Assembly (NCBI RefSeq): GCF_000737245.1
Contig: NZ_JPQU01000045.1
Span: forward strand, 1 to 64,000
DNA: 64,000 bases
Reading direction: 5' to 3'
Source of the DNA: Pseudomonas syringae
GTDB taxonomy: Bacteria; Pseudomonadota; Gammaproteobacteria; Pseudomonadales; Pseudomonadaceae
Shown: positions 9,042 through 17,915 of the stretch, piece by piece
Position numbering within the stretch: position 1 is the stretch's first letter
How the letters are laid out: each line of letters begins with the position of its first letter
Translations under genes and position numbers: made by a program
Notes under the pieces: model-generated
What the model saw: the letters and a program-made list of their open reading frames with translations, nothing else
What the model was told of the DNA's origin: nothing
Databases searched by the model: none

Positions 9042-9092
9042 ATGAATAACAACAGCCGATTGAAATCTTGCCCCGGAGGAGCGGCCTATTAA
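9042..9092 (+). CDS. Possible 16-codon leader ORF overlapping the mreC start
   Basis: ATG at 9042 opens a 16-codon frame (MNNNSRLKSCPGGAAY). Its TAA (9090-9092) overlaps the ATT proposed as the mreC start (9088-9090). The mreC ribosome site GGAGGA lies inside this frame. It has no strong Shine-Dalgarno of its own. It may be fortuitous, or it may couple ribosomes into mreC. Confidence 0.3.
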   Translation: MNNNSRLKSCPGGAAY

Positions 9093-10221
9093 ACCGCTTT
9101 TCGCAAAAGGCCCATCGCTGGGCGTGCGCCTGTTGGTGCTGGTCGTGTTGTCGGTAGCGCTGATGGTGGTTGATGCGCGGTTTACCGTGCTCAAGCCGGT
9201 GCGTAGCCAGATGTCACTGGTCCTGATGCAGTCGTACTGGATCGTCGATCTGCCGCAGCGCTTGTATCAGGGTGTTGCCAGTCAGTTCGGCAGTCGTACC
9301 GAGCTGATCGCCGAAAACGAAAAACTCAAGACTGAAGCCTTGCTCCTGCAAGGGCGCCTGCAAAAGCTCGCCGCCCTGACCGAGCAGAACGTTCGGCTGC
9401 GCGAGTTGCTCAACTCTTCAGCGCTGGTCAATGAAAAGGTCGAAGTCGCCGAATTGATCGGCATGGACCCGAATCCGTTTACCCATCGGATCATTATCAA
9501 TAAGGGCGAGCGCGATGGCGTTGTCCTGGGTCAACCGGTGCTCGATGCCCGTGGCCTGATGGGCCAGGTGGTCGAACTGATGCCTTACACCTCGCGGGTG
9601 TTGTTGCTCACTGATACGACCCACAGCATTCCAGTGCAGGTCAATCGTAACGGCCTGCGGGCGATTGCCAGCGGCACTGGCAACCCGGAGCGCCTTGAGC
9701 TGCGTCATGTAGCGGACACCGCCGACATCAAGGAAGGCGACCTGCTGGTCAGCTCCGGCCTGGGTCAGCGTTTCCCTGCCGGTTATCCGGTGGCGACGGT
9801 GAAGGAGGTTGTTCATGACTCCGGTCAGCCGTTCGCTATCGTGCGCGCGGTGCCCACGGCAGCATTGAACCGTAGCCGTTACCTGCTGCTGGTGTTCTCT
9901 GATGGCCGCTCACCTGAGGAGCGCGCAGCGGAAGCTGCTCAGGCTCAGGAGTCCGAGAGGGCGGCTAATCCTGCGGCCACTCCAGCCGCCAATGCAGCCA
10001 CTCCGGCCGCCACGCATTCTGCTCCGGCCAGCCATGGTTCTGCTGCGGCTCCTGCCGTTACTGCTCCTGCCACTGCACCCGCTGCGCCAGCGAGTCGTAC
10101 GCCAGCCACACCTGCGCCCAAACCGGTGGTGAAGCCAGCCAGCAAGCCGCCCGTCAAGCCAGCCGCAACCCAGCCACCGGCCACTGCGCCTGCCGCCCCT
10201 CGGGAGAGAATCGATGGTTAG
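9088..10221 (+). CDS. mreC: Rod shape-determining protein MreC
   Basis: Bitopic inner-membrane elongasome scaffold that contacts MreB, MreD and PBP2. One N-terminal membrane helix (GVRLLVLVVLSVALMVVDA) is followed by a coiled coil (AENEKLKTEALLLQGRLQKL) and the beta-barrel MreC domain (NKGERDGVVLGQPVLDARGLMGQV). I place the start at ATT 9088-9090, seven bases after a perfect GGAGGA, giving 377 residues beginning IKPLFAKGPSLGVRL. The only conventional alternative is GTG at 9124, which has no ribosome site and removes 12 plausible residues. The last 80-odd residues are Ala/Pro-rich low complexity and probably a disordered periplasmic tail. Confidence 0.95.
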   Translation: MKPLFAKGPSLGVRLLVLVVLSVALMVVDARFTVLKPVRSQMSLVLMQSYWIVDLPQRLYQGVASQFGSRTELIAENEKLKTEALLLQGRLQKLAALTEQNVRLRELLNSSALVNEKVEVAELIGMDPNPFTHRIIINKGERDGVVLGQPVLDARGLMGQVVELMPYTSRVLLLTDTTHSIPVQVNRNGLRAIASGTGNPERLELRHVADTADIKEGDLLVSSGLGQRFPAGYPVATVKEVVHDSGQPFAIVRAVPTAALNRSRYLLLVFSDGRSPEERAAEAAQAQESERAANPAATPAANAATPAATHSAPASHGSAAAPAVTAPATAPAAPASRTPATPAPKPVVKPASKPPVKPAATQPPATAPAAPRERIDG

Positions 10222-10705
10222 TCACGCCCCGGGACGTAACGGGTGGGTCGTCTGGTTCACTTTTGCAATCGGCCTGTTGCTGAGCGTTTCGCCTTTGCCG
10301 CAATTCATGGAGATCTTCCGCCCGCTGTGGCTGGCGCTCCTGGTCACGTTCTGGGCGCTGTACCTGCCCCATAAGGTGGGCATGGTTACCGCGTGGTTGC
10401 TCGGCCTGATGGAAGACGTGCTGTACGGCACATTGCTTGGGCAGAACGCGTTGACCCTGTGCCTGATTACGTTCCTGGTGATGTCTCTACAACAACGCTT
10501 GCGCATGTTTCCCATGTGGCAGCAGTGTCTGATTCTGTTAGTGATTTTCGGCCTCGCCCAACTGGCGCAGCTGTGGCTCAGTGCCTTGACCGGCAATCGC
10601 CAGCCGACCCTTGCGCTGGTGTTGCCAGCGCTGGTCAGCGCGCTGTTGTGGCCATGGGTCAGCTATGGCATGCGAGGGTTGAGCAAGCGTTTGAAAATCA
10701 ATTGA
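10214..10705 (+). CDS. mreD: Rod shape-determining protein MreD
   Basis: 163 residues, a small polytopic membrane protein with about five hydrophobic segments. Motifs such as LWLALLVTFWALYLPHKVG and LGLMEDVLYGTLLGQNAL are typical of MreD. It overlaps the end of mreC by eight bases, indicating translational coupling, and works with MreC in the elongasome. Confidence 0.96.
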   Translation: MVSHAPGRNGWVVWFTFAIGLLLSVSPLPQFMEIFRPLWLALLVTFWALYLPHKVGMVTAWLLGLMEDVLYGTLLGQNALTLCLITFLVMSLQQRLRMFPMWQQCLILLVIFGLAQLAQLWLSALTGNRQPTLALVLPALVSALLWPWVSYGMRGLSKRLKIN

Positions 10706-10780
10706 CGCAGCGTGAATGTCGAGCGGTGTGAAACGCTTCGCGCCTCTCGACGTCACGATCATCGACACGGAGATGTCCCC

Positions 10781-11380
10781 ATGCCCCAGCTCTTTCTGGC
10801 TTCAGGTTCGCCGCGCCGCCGGGAACTACTGACTCAGATCGGCGTGCCTTTCAAGGTGCTCAGCGCCGAGATCGACGAAACCCCCTTATCCAATGAATCT
10901 GCTTCGGCGTATGTTGAGCGGCTTGCCTGTGGCAAGGCCGAGGCTGGGCGGGCGACGTTGGGTGATGATCAAGGTTGCGTACTGGGGGCCGACACCGCCG
11001 TAGTGCTGGATGGACGAATCCTCGGCAAACCGGTCGATGAAGCCGACGCCTTGGCAATGCTCACGGCGTTGTCCGGACGGGAGCACGAGGTATTGACCGC
11101 TATTGCGCTGCTGGGGCCACAGGGTTGCGAAACCCGCGTGGTCAGCAGTCGCGTTCGCTTTCGCCGGATTTCCCCTGCCGAACTCAAAGCCTACTGGGCG
11201 AGTGGCGAGCCTCGGGACAAAGCAGGCAGTTATGCTGTGCAAGGCCTGGCGGCTATTTTTGTCGAGAGTCTGCAAGGCAGCTATTCAGCGGTGGTCGGCC
11301 TGCCGCTGTGCGAAACCGCAGAACTGCTCGGCCATTTCGGCATACCCTGTTGGCAATGCCTGGAAGGTGACAAGCCATGA
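10781..11380 (+). CDS. maf: Maf/YhdE-type nucleoside triphosphate pyrophosphatase
   Basis: 199 residues. The N-terminus PQLFLASGSPRRRELLTQIG is the Maf phosphate-binding SxSPRR motif, followed by VLGADTAVVLDG (metal-binding Asp) and the late GSYAVQG. YhdE-type Maf proteins hydrolyse dTTP and UTP and modified nucleotides; the E. coli orthologue sits at the same place between mreD and rng. ATG 10781 is chosen because the family N-terminus begins there. The stop overlaps the rng start by four bases. Confidence 0.92.
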   Translation: MPQLFLASGSPRRRELLTQIGVPFKVLSAEIDETPLSNESASAYVERLACGKAEAGRATLGDDQGCVLGADTAVVLDGRILGKPVDEADALAMLTALSGREHEVLTAIALLGPQGCETRVVSSRVRFRRISPAELKAYWASGEPRDKAGSYAVQGLAAIFVESLQGSYSAVVGLPLCETAELLGHFGIPCWQCLEGDKP

Positions 11381-12834
11381 GTGAAGAGATTCTGATCAAC
11401 ATCACACCGATGGAGTCGCGTGTGGCAGTGGTCGAAAACGGTGTTCTGCAAGAAGTGCATGTGGAGCGCACCCAGCGTCGGGGTATCGTCGGCAATATTT
11501 ATAAAGGCAAGGTCGTTCGGGTTTTGCCTGGCATGCAGGCGGCGTTTATCGACATCGGGCTGGACCGTGCCGCATTCATTCATGCATCGGAAATCTCCAT
11601 GCGTGAAGGCCCTGCGGTGGAAAGCATCGCTTCGCTGGTCCACGAAGGCCAGAGCCTGGTGGTGCAGGTCACCAAGGACCCTATCGGCAGCAAAGGCGCA
11701 CGGCTGACCACGCAGTTGTCGATCCCTTCGCGGTATCTGGTGTACATGCCCAGGACTGCACACGTGGGGATCTCGCTGAAGATCGAAGATGAGGCCGAGC
11801 GCGAACGTCTGAAGAAAGTTGTCACCGATTGCGTCGCGCTGGAAGGCATCAAGGAAGCGGGCGGGTTCATCCTGCGCACCGCGGCCGAAGGTGCCGGTGC
11901 AGATGAAATACTCATGGACATCCGTTATCTGCGCCGCCTCTGGGATCAGATTGGTGAGCAGATCAAGACCGTCAGTCCGCCCAATGTGATTTATGAAGAT
12001 CTCGGTCTGGCACTGCGCACTCTGCGTGATCTGGTCAGCCCGCGTATCGAAAAAATTCGCATCGATTCCCGGGAAACCTTCCAGAGAACCACGCAATTCG
12101 TCGCCGAGCTGATGCCGGAAATCGCTGATCGCCTTGAGCATTACCCAGGTGAGCGGCCGATTTTCGACCTGTACGGTGTTGAAGATGAAATCCAGAAGGC
12201 ACTGGAGCGCAAGGTGCCGCTCAAGTCTGGTGGCTATCTGGTGATCGATCCGGCTGAAGCGATGAGCACCATCGACGTCAATACCGGGGCGTTCGTCGGC
12301 CATCGCAACCTTGAAGAAACCATCTTCAAGACCAACCTGGAAGCGGCAACGGCTATTGCCCGGCAACTGCGTCTGCGCAATCTGGGCGGCATCATCATTA
12401 TCGACTTCATCGACATGGAAGACGGTGAGCATCAGCGCCAGGTCTTACGCACCCTGGAGAAGCAGCTGGAGCGCGACCACGCCAAGACCAACATCATCGG
12501 CATCACTGAGCTGGGTTTGGTGCAAATGACCCGCAAGCGGACCCGTGAGAGTCTTGAGCAGGTGCTTTGCGAGCCTTGTCACGCTTGCCAGGGTCGCGGC
12601 AAGTTGAAAACCCCGGAAACGGTCTGTTACGAGATTTTTCGCGAAATCCTGCGCGAAGCCCGTGCCTATCAGGCGGTGGGCTACCGTGTATTGGCTAACC
12701 AGAGAGTTGTGGACCGGCTGCTCGACGAGGAGTCCGGCAATGTGGCGGAGCTGGAAAGCTTTATTGGCCGCACGATCCGCTTTCAGGTAGAAACCATGTA
12801 TTCCCAGGAACAATACGACGTGGTGCTGCTCTGA
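11377..12834 (+). CDS. rng: Ribonuclease G
   Basis: 485 residues, the length of RNase G and lacking the long C-terminal scaffold of RNase E. An S1-type domain lies near the start (GNIYKGKVVRVLPGMQAAF, then IDIGLDRAAFIH). The catalytic DNase-I-like domain has STIDVNTG and IIIIDFIDM with its metal-binding Asp residues, and the Zn-link is CEPCHACQGRG. RNase G matures the 5' end of 16S rRNA and turns over some mRNAs. It overlaps maf by four bases. Confidence 0.97.
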   Translation: MSEEILINITPMESRVAVVENGVLQEVHVERTQRRGIVGNIYKGKVVRVLPGMQAAFIDIGLDRAAFIHASEISMREGPAVESIASLVHEGQSLVVQVTKDPIGSKGARLTTQLSIPSRYLVYMPRTAHVGISLKIEDEAERERLKKVVTDCVALEGIKEAGGFILRTAAEGAGADEILMDIRYLRRLWDQIGEQIKTVSPPNVIYEDLGLALRTLRDLVSPRIEKIRIDSRETFQRTTQFVAELMPEIADRLEHYPGERPIFDLYGVEDEIQKALERKVPLKSGGYLVIDPAEAMSTIDVNTGAFVGHRNLEETIFKTNLEAATAIARQLRLRNLGGIIIIDFIDMEDGEHQRQVLRTLEKQLERDHAKTNIIGITELGLVQMTRKRTRESLEQVLCEPCHACQGRGKLKTPETVCYEIFREILREARAYQAVGYRVLANQRVVDRLLDEESGNVAELESFIGRTIRFQVETMYSQEQYDVVLL

Positions 12835-13041
12835 GGTGGTAGTGCTCTGACTTGCTCTGTCCTGAAGAGCCGCGTTTGCCAAATGAACTGATAACGGTGC
12901 CCCAGGGCCAGCGGCAAGGAAGCCGTTATAACGAGAAATATGCGTGAGCAATGAGCAAACCCCTGACAGCACCTGCACTATTGAGTCGGGCCATTTCACG
13001 CAAGTCGTCGGTAGCGTACTGCGGTTCGCGAGGGCTCTGAC

Positions 13042-16000
13042 ATGAGCCGCCTGACAGGTTTTTTTGGAACGTTGACGCGTTGGAGTCTGAGCCTCTGCGC
13101 GCTGGTTGTGGTCCTGGCTGCGTTGTACGTCAGCGTGGGTCGTGAGCTGACGCCGTTGATCGCCGGTTATCGCGTCGAGGTGCAGAGCAAGGCACAGGAA
13201 GCCTTGGCCATGCCTCTGGGTATTGGCAGTCTGCAAGGCAGCTGGCGCGGGTTTTCTCCGGTGTTCATTGCAAATGATGTGATGCTCGGCGAAGGGGCCC
13301 ATTCCGTCCGTCTGGATGAGGTGCGCGCTGAACCAGATATCTGGGCCAGCCTGCTGGCCTGGGATCTGCGCCTTTCTCATGTGCAGGTCGAAGGTCTGCA
13401 GCTGAGCGTGAAGGAAGATCAGGCCGGCCATTGGGCATTGCAAGGCCTGCCGGTCAGCGATGACAAACCGCTTGATCCTGAGCAGTTGCTCAATCAGATG
13501 CAGATGGTTTCCCGACTATCCCTGTCCAACAGCCAGGTTACCCTGCAGCCGTTCGGGCAGACTCCGCTGACTCTCACCTACGTCAATCTCAGCCTGGCCA
13601 CTGGCTCCAGCCGTCAGCGTCTGGATGCGCGCTTGACCCTGCCGGATGGGCAACCGCTGGCCCTGAATGTGCGCTCGCGAGTTGAAGCTAAAGCCTGGAA
13701 AGAGGGCGAGGCCGAAGTGTACCTCAGCCTGCCGCAAAGTGACTGGGCCCACTGGTTACCGAAAACCCTCACCCGTCAGGTGAGCGTTTCTACCCTCAAG
13801 GCCGGTGGTGAATTCTGGCTGACCTGGGGTAAGGGCACGCTGCAAACCGCGGTCGCCCGACTTAATGCACCACAGATCAAAGCCGGTTATGCCGCCCGTA
13901 AAGCGTCGAAAATCGACAATCTTGCGCTGAACGCCTGGTTTCGTCGCACGGATGAAGGCTTTGACGTCAACGTGAACTCGCTGGCCATGGACTTGGGCAG
14001 CAAACGTTGGGAAAGCCGCGTGCAGCTCAATCAGACAGCCGCGACGGCTGAGCGTGAAGAGTTATGGCATGTGCAGGCCGATCGACTGGACCTCACGCCC
14101 ATTACGCCCTTGCTTGAATCCATGGCTCCGCTGCCGGATTTGCTGATGGAGGTGGTCCACAACCTGAAGGTTACCGGTGCACTGCGTAACGTATTGCTGG
14201 ATCTTCGTCCTCAGGCTGAAGGCGACAAGCGTCTGAGTTTCGCTGCCAATCTTGAAAACGTCGGCTTCAACGCATACCACGGCGCGCCGGCTGCCGGAAA
14301 TGTCAGCGGCGCGATCAGTGGAGATCTGGGGCAGGGCGAACTGCGCCTGGCGTCTGACAACTTCATGCTGCACCTGTACCCGATTTTCAATAATCCCTGG
14401 ACTTACCCCAAAGCCAACGCGCGCCTGACCTGGCGGCTGGACAGCGAAACCTTCACTCTGATCGCCCCGTATATCAAGGTGCTGGGGGACGAAGGCAAGA
14501 TTGCCGCTGACTTCCTGATCCGCCTGCATCTGGATCATGAGCGCGCTCAGGAAGATTACATGGACCTGCGCGTCGGCATGGTCGACGGCGACGGTAGCTA
14601 CACCAGCAAATACCTGCCAGCGGTACTCAGCCCGGCCCTGGATGAATGGCTGCGCACAGCTATCGTGGGCGGCAAGGTCGATCAAGGCTTCTTTCAGTAC
14701 CAGGGCTCGCTGACCAAGAACGCTCCGCAGACCGCTCAGGTCATCAGTCTGTTCTTCAAGGTGCGTGATGCGACTCTGGCTTTCCAGCCGGGCTGGCCGC
14801 AGTTGACCGGCGTTGACGGCAAGGTCTATGTCGAAAACAGCGGTGTGCGGATCAAAGCCAGCAAAGGCAAGTTGCTCAACACCGATGTCAGCAACGTGCG
14901 GGTGAACATCCCGCACGCGGCCGCCGGGCAGCCCAGCCATTTGCTGGTGGACGGCGATTTCGTCGGCCAGTTGGCTGATGGCGTCAAGATTCTGCAAGAA
15001 GCGCCTATCGGCACCGCCAGTACCTTCGCCGGATGGCAAGGAGAGGGGCCGCTTAATGGCAAGCTGAAACTGGATATCCCGCTGGTCAAAGGCCAGGAGC
15101 CCAAGATCGCCGTGGACTTCAGTACCGAAAAGGCGCGCCTGAAGATCAGTGAGCCGGTACTGGAACTGACTCAGCTCAAGGGTGATTTCCGCTTCGACAA
15201 TGCCAAAGGCTTGAGCGGCAAAGGGGTTCGCGCGCAAGCGTTCGACCGTCCGATCACGGCCGAAATTGCCGCCGAGGGCAAGCCGGGCGCCAACCTCACT
15301 CGTGTGGTTGCGAACGGCCAGATCGCGGTGCCGAAACTCAGCGAGTGGCTGGGTGTGACTCAGGCATTGCCGGTCTCTGGCGAATTGCCGTATCAACTGC
15401 AGCTGACGCTGGGTAACGACAGCCAATTGCGGATCAACTCCAGTCTCAAAGGCACCGTCATCGATCTGCCCGCGCCGTTTGGCAAATTGGCCGACGATAC
15501 CCGTGACAGCGAGTTCCGCATGAGCTTGCAAGGCCCTGAGCGGCGTTACAACTTCAGCTACGGCAGTCTCGCCAACCTGGCTTTCGCCTCGCCACCCGGC
15601 AAGCTGGGTGATGGCCGTGGCGAGTTGTTCCTCGGTGATGGTGGGGCGATCGTGCCGGAGGCTAAGGGGTTGCGGGTTCGTGGATCGCTGAGCGAACTGG
15701 ATATCACACCGTGGCAGGCCATGGTGACCAAGTATGCCGGAGACGATCCAGGCTCCAGCGCCAAGCAGGTAGTGAATAACGTCGACCTGCAAATTGGCAA
15801 GCTGACTGCCATGGGCACCACGCTGAATCAGGCCGATGTCCAGCTCAAACGCAGTGCCACGGCCTGGACGCTGGCGCTGGACAGCCAGTTGATCAAAGGC
15901 AGTGCGACCCTGCCGGACGCGAAAACCGCCCCCATTGGCATCGATCTGCTTTACGTACGGCTTCCGGCTTCTGATCCGAACGCAGCAGTCGTCGAGAACG

Positions 16001-16860
16001 CCCCTGACCCACTGGCCGATGTTGACCCCAGCAAAGTGCCTGCGATGAACATCAAGATCACCCAGGTTTTCCAGGGTGATCAATTGGTAGGAGCCTGGTC
16101 TCTGAAAACCCGGCCGACGGCAACCGGCATCCGTTTTTCCGACGTCAGCATGGGCCTCAAAGGGCTGTTGTTGCAGGGCGAAGGGGTGTGGGAAGGCACG
16201 CCCGGCGCGACCAGCAGTTGGTACAAAGGTCGCCTGGATGGCAGGAATCTGGCGGATGTCCTCAAAGGCTGGGGCTTTGCGCCTACTGTAACCAGCGAAG
16301 ATTTTGAACTGAACGCTGACGGGCGTTGGCCGGGTTCGCCCGCCTGGGTGGCGCTCAAGCGTTTCTCAGGCAGCCTCGATGCGACCTTGCGTCAGGGTCA
16401 GTTCGTTGAAGTCGAGGGCGGTGCGCAGGCGTTGCGAGTTTTTGGTCTGCTGAATTTCAACTCTATCGGTCGACGCCTGCGTCTGGACTTCTCTGATCTG
16501 CTGGGCAAAGGGTTGAGCTACGATCGCGTCAAGGGCCTGCTGGTCGCCAGCGATGGTGTCTACGTGACCCGAAAGCCCATCACCCTGACCGGGCCGTCGA
16601 GCAATCTTGAGCTCAATGGCACGCTGGACATGGTGAAGGATCGCGTCGATGCCAAGTTGCTGGTGACCTTGCCGGTAACCAATAACCTGCCAATCGCTGC
16701 GTTGATCGTCGGTGCGCCGGCCATCGGCGGTGCGTTGTTCCTGGTCGACAAGCTGCTGGGCGACAGGGTCGCGCGTTTCGCCAGCGTCCAGTACAAGGTC
16801 GAAGGTCCGTGGAAAGAGCCCAAGATTACTTTCGACAAGCCGTTCGAGAAGCCCCAGTAG
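13042..16860 (+). CDS. yhdP: YhdP family AsmA-like phospholipid transport protein
   Basis: 1272 residues with one N-terminal membrane helix (SLCALVVVLAALYVSVGREL). The long periplasmic body is made of beta-rich AsmA-like repeats, with DUF3971 in the first part and an AsmA_2-type C-terminal part (GLLNFNSIGRRLRLDFSDL, TLDMVKDRVDAKLLV). In E. coli YhdP forms a hydrophobic-grooved bridge that carries phospholipids from inner to outer membrane, partly redundant with TamB and YdbH. Gene order rng-yhdP-tldD is conserved with E. coli. A 207-base gap upstream suggests its own promoter. Confidence 0.94.
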   Translation: MSRLTGFFGTLTRWSLSLCALVVVLAALYVSVGRELTPLIAGYRVEVQSKAQEALAMPLGIGSLQGSWRGFSPVFIANDVMLGEGAHSVRLDEVRAEPDIWASLLAWDLRLSHVQVEGLQLSVKEDQAGHWALQGLPVSDDKPLDPEQLLNQMQMVSRLSLSNSQVTLQPFGQTPLTLTYVNLSLATGSSRQRLDARLTLPDGQPLALNVRSRVEAKAWKEGEAEVYLSLPQSDWAHWLPKTLTRQVSVSTLKAGGEFWLTWGKGTLQTAVARLNAPQIKAGYAARKASKIDNLALNAWFRRTDEGFDVNVNSLAMDLGSKRWESRVQLNQTAATAEREELWHVQADRLDLTPITPLLESMAPLPDLLMEVVHNLKVTGALRNVLLDLRPQAEGDKRLSFAANLENVGFNAYHGAPAAGNVSGAISGDLGQGELRLASDNFMLHLYPIFNNPWTYPKANARLTWRLDSETFTLIAPYIKVLGDEGKIAADFLIRLHLDHERAQEDYMDLRVGMVDGDGSYTSKYLPAVLSPALDEWLRTAIVGGKVDQGFFQYQGSLTKNAPQTAQVISLFFKVRDATLAFQPGWPQLTGVDGKVYVENSGVRIKASKGKLLNTDVSNVRVNIPHAAAGQPSHLLVDGDFVGQLADGVKILQEAPIGTASTFAGWQGEGPLNGKLKLDIPLVKGQEPKIAVDFSTEKARLKISEPVLELTQLKGDFRFDNAKGLSGKGVRAQAFDRPITAEIAAEGKPGANLTRVVANGQIAVPKLSEWLGVTQALPVSGELPYQLQLTLGNDSQLRINSSLKGTVIDLPAPFGKLADDTRDSEFRMSLQGPERRYNFSYGSLANLAFASPPGKLGDGRGELFLGDGGAIVPEAKGLRVRGSLSELDITPWQAMVTKYAGDDPGSSAKQVVNNVDLQIGKLTAMGTTLNQADVQLKRSATAWTLALDSQLIKGSATLPDAKTAPIGIDLLYVRLPASDPNAAVVENAPDPLADVDPSKVPAMNIKITQVFQGDQLVGAWSLKTRPTATGIRFSDVSMGLKGLLLQGEGVWEGTPGATSSWYKGRLDGRNLADVLKGWGFAPTVTSEDFELNADGRWPGSPAWVALKRFSGSLDATLRQGQFVEVEGGAQALRVFGLLNFNSIGRRLRLDFSDLLGKGLSYDRVKGLLVASDGVYVTRKPITLTGPSSNLELNGTLDMVKDRVDAKLLVTLPVTNNLPIAALIVGAPAIGGALFLVDKLLGDRVARFASVQYKVEGPWKEPKITFDKPFEKPQ

Positions 16861-16920
16861 GTTGCGGTGGAGTAGAGTAAGACCCATCGCCGGGCTGTCA
16901 CGGAACAAACATGAGAAGCT

Positions 16921-17007
16921 GTAGGAGCGCGCTTGCCCGCCATAGCGTCCGGCCAAGCAATAATTTTTTCACTGGACCAACGCTATCGCGGGCAAGCGCG
17001 CTCCTAC
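16921..17007. repeat. REP pair, GTAGGAGCGCGCTTGCCCGC type
   Basis: Arms GTAGGAGCGCGCTTGCCCGC (16921-16940) and GCGGGCAAGCGCGCTCCTAC (16988-17007) are exact inverted repeats between yhdP and the nitrilase gene. The same type recurs at 25708-25794 and 51084-51170. Confidence 0.88.
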
Positions 17008-17058
17008 TGAAAGCGCATTCCTTTCAGAACGTTGCGATTTGTTGAATAAGAGGGCGCC

Positions 17059-17913
17059 ATGTCTTTTGCCGTGATCCAAATGGTCAGCCAGAGCGACGTA
17101 CTAGGCAATCTGGCTCAGGCTCGGCAGTTGCTGGAGCAGGCTGCGGCCTCCGGTGCGCGGCTTGCCGTGCTGCCGGAAAACTTCGCTGCCATGGGTCGAC
17201 GCGATGTGGCTGATATCGGTCGGGCAGAAGCCCACGGGCACGGCCCGATCCTGCCATGGTTGAAACTGGCCGCCCGCGACCTCAAGTTATGGATAGTCGC
17301 CGGGACTTTGCCGCTGCCGCCGAGTGATCGGCCTGATGAAAAAGTTACCGCCTGTTCGCTACTGATTGATGAACACGGCGAGCGCGTCGCACGTTACGAC
17401 AAGTTGCATCTGTTCGATGTCGATGTGGCTGATGCCCGGGGCCGCTATCGCGAATCCGATGACTATGCTCATGGCAGTAACGTCGTGGTTGCCGACACGC
17501 CGGTGGGTCGTCTGGGTTTGAGCGTGTGCTACGACCTGCGCTTCCCTGAGTTGTATAGCGCGCTGCGTGAAGCGGGCGCCGAATTGATTACTGCGCCGTC
17601 GGCCTTCACGGCTGTTACCGGCGCGGCGCACTGGGACATTCTGATCCGGGCGCGGGCCATCGAAACCCAATGCTACCTGCTGGCGGCCGCGCAGGGCGGA
17701 ACTCATCCGGGGCCACGGGACACATACGGGCATGCCGCGATCATCGATCCTTGGGGTCGAGTCCTGGCCGAGCAGCCACAGGGTGAGGCGGTGCTGTTGG
17801 CCGAACGCGACATTGAAGAACAGGCGTCCATACGGGCGCGGATGCCGGTGTCCAGTCACCGGCGATTTTTTTCGCAGGACGCATTGCTGCGGCCTGCGCA
17901 GACCTCGGAGTGA
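17059..17913 (+). CDS. Carbon-nitrogen hydrolase (Nit1/omega-amidase-like)
   Basis: 284 residues of the nitrilase superfamily. The Glu-Lys-Cys triad is visible: E in LPENFAAMG, K in YDKLHLFDVD and C in SVCYDLRFPELY. It is closest to the Nit1 branch, whose members hydrolyse deaminated glutathione to alpha-ketoglutarate and Cys-Gly, an amide-repair activity; I infer this role from motif similarity. The stop is three bases before the tldD start, so the two are co-transcribed. Confidence 0.9.
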   Translation: MSFAVIQMVSQSDVLGNLAQARQLLEQAAASGARLAVLPENFAAMGRRDVADIGRAEAHGHGPILPWLKLAARDLKLWIVAGTLPLPPSDRPDEKVTACSLLIDEHGERVARYDKLHLFDVDVADARGRYRESDDYAHGSNVVVADTPVGRLGLSVCYDLRFPELYSALREAGAELITAPSAFTAVTGAAHWDILIRARAIETQCYLLAAAQGGTHPGPRDTYGHAAIIDPWGRVLAEQPQGEAVLLAERDIEEQASIRARMPVSSHRRFFSQDALLRPAQTSE

Positions 17914-17915
17914 AT

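Noticed and set aside
14062..16083. 673-codon open frame antisense to yhdP
   Set aside because: It is a GC-driven shadow of yhdP codon structure. Its translation is low-complexity in His, Gln and Arg with no family features, while yhdP on the other strand is clearly coding.
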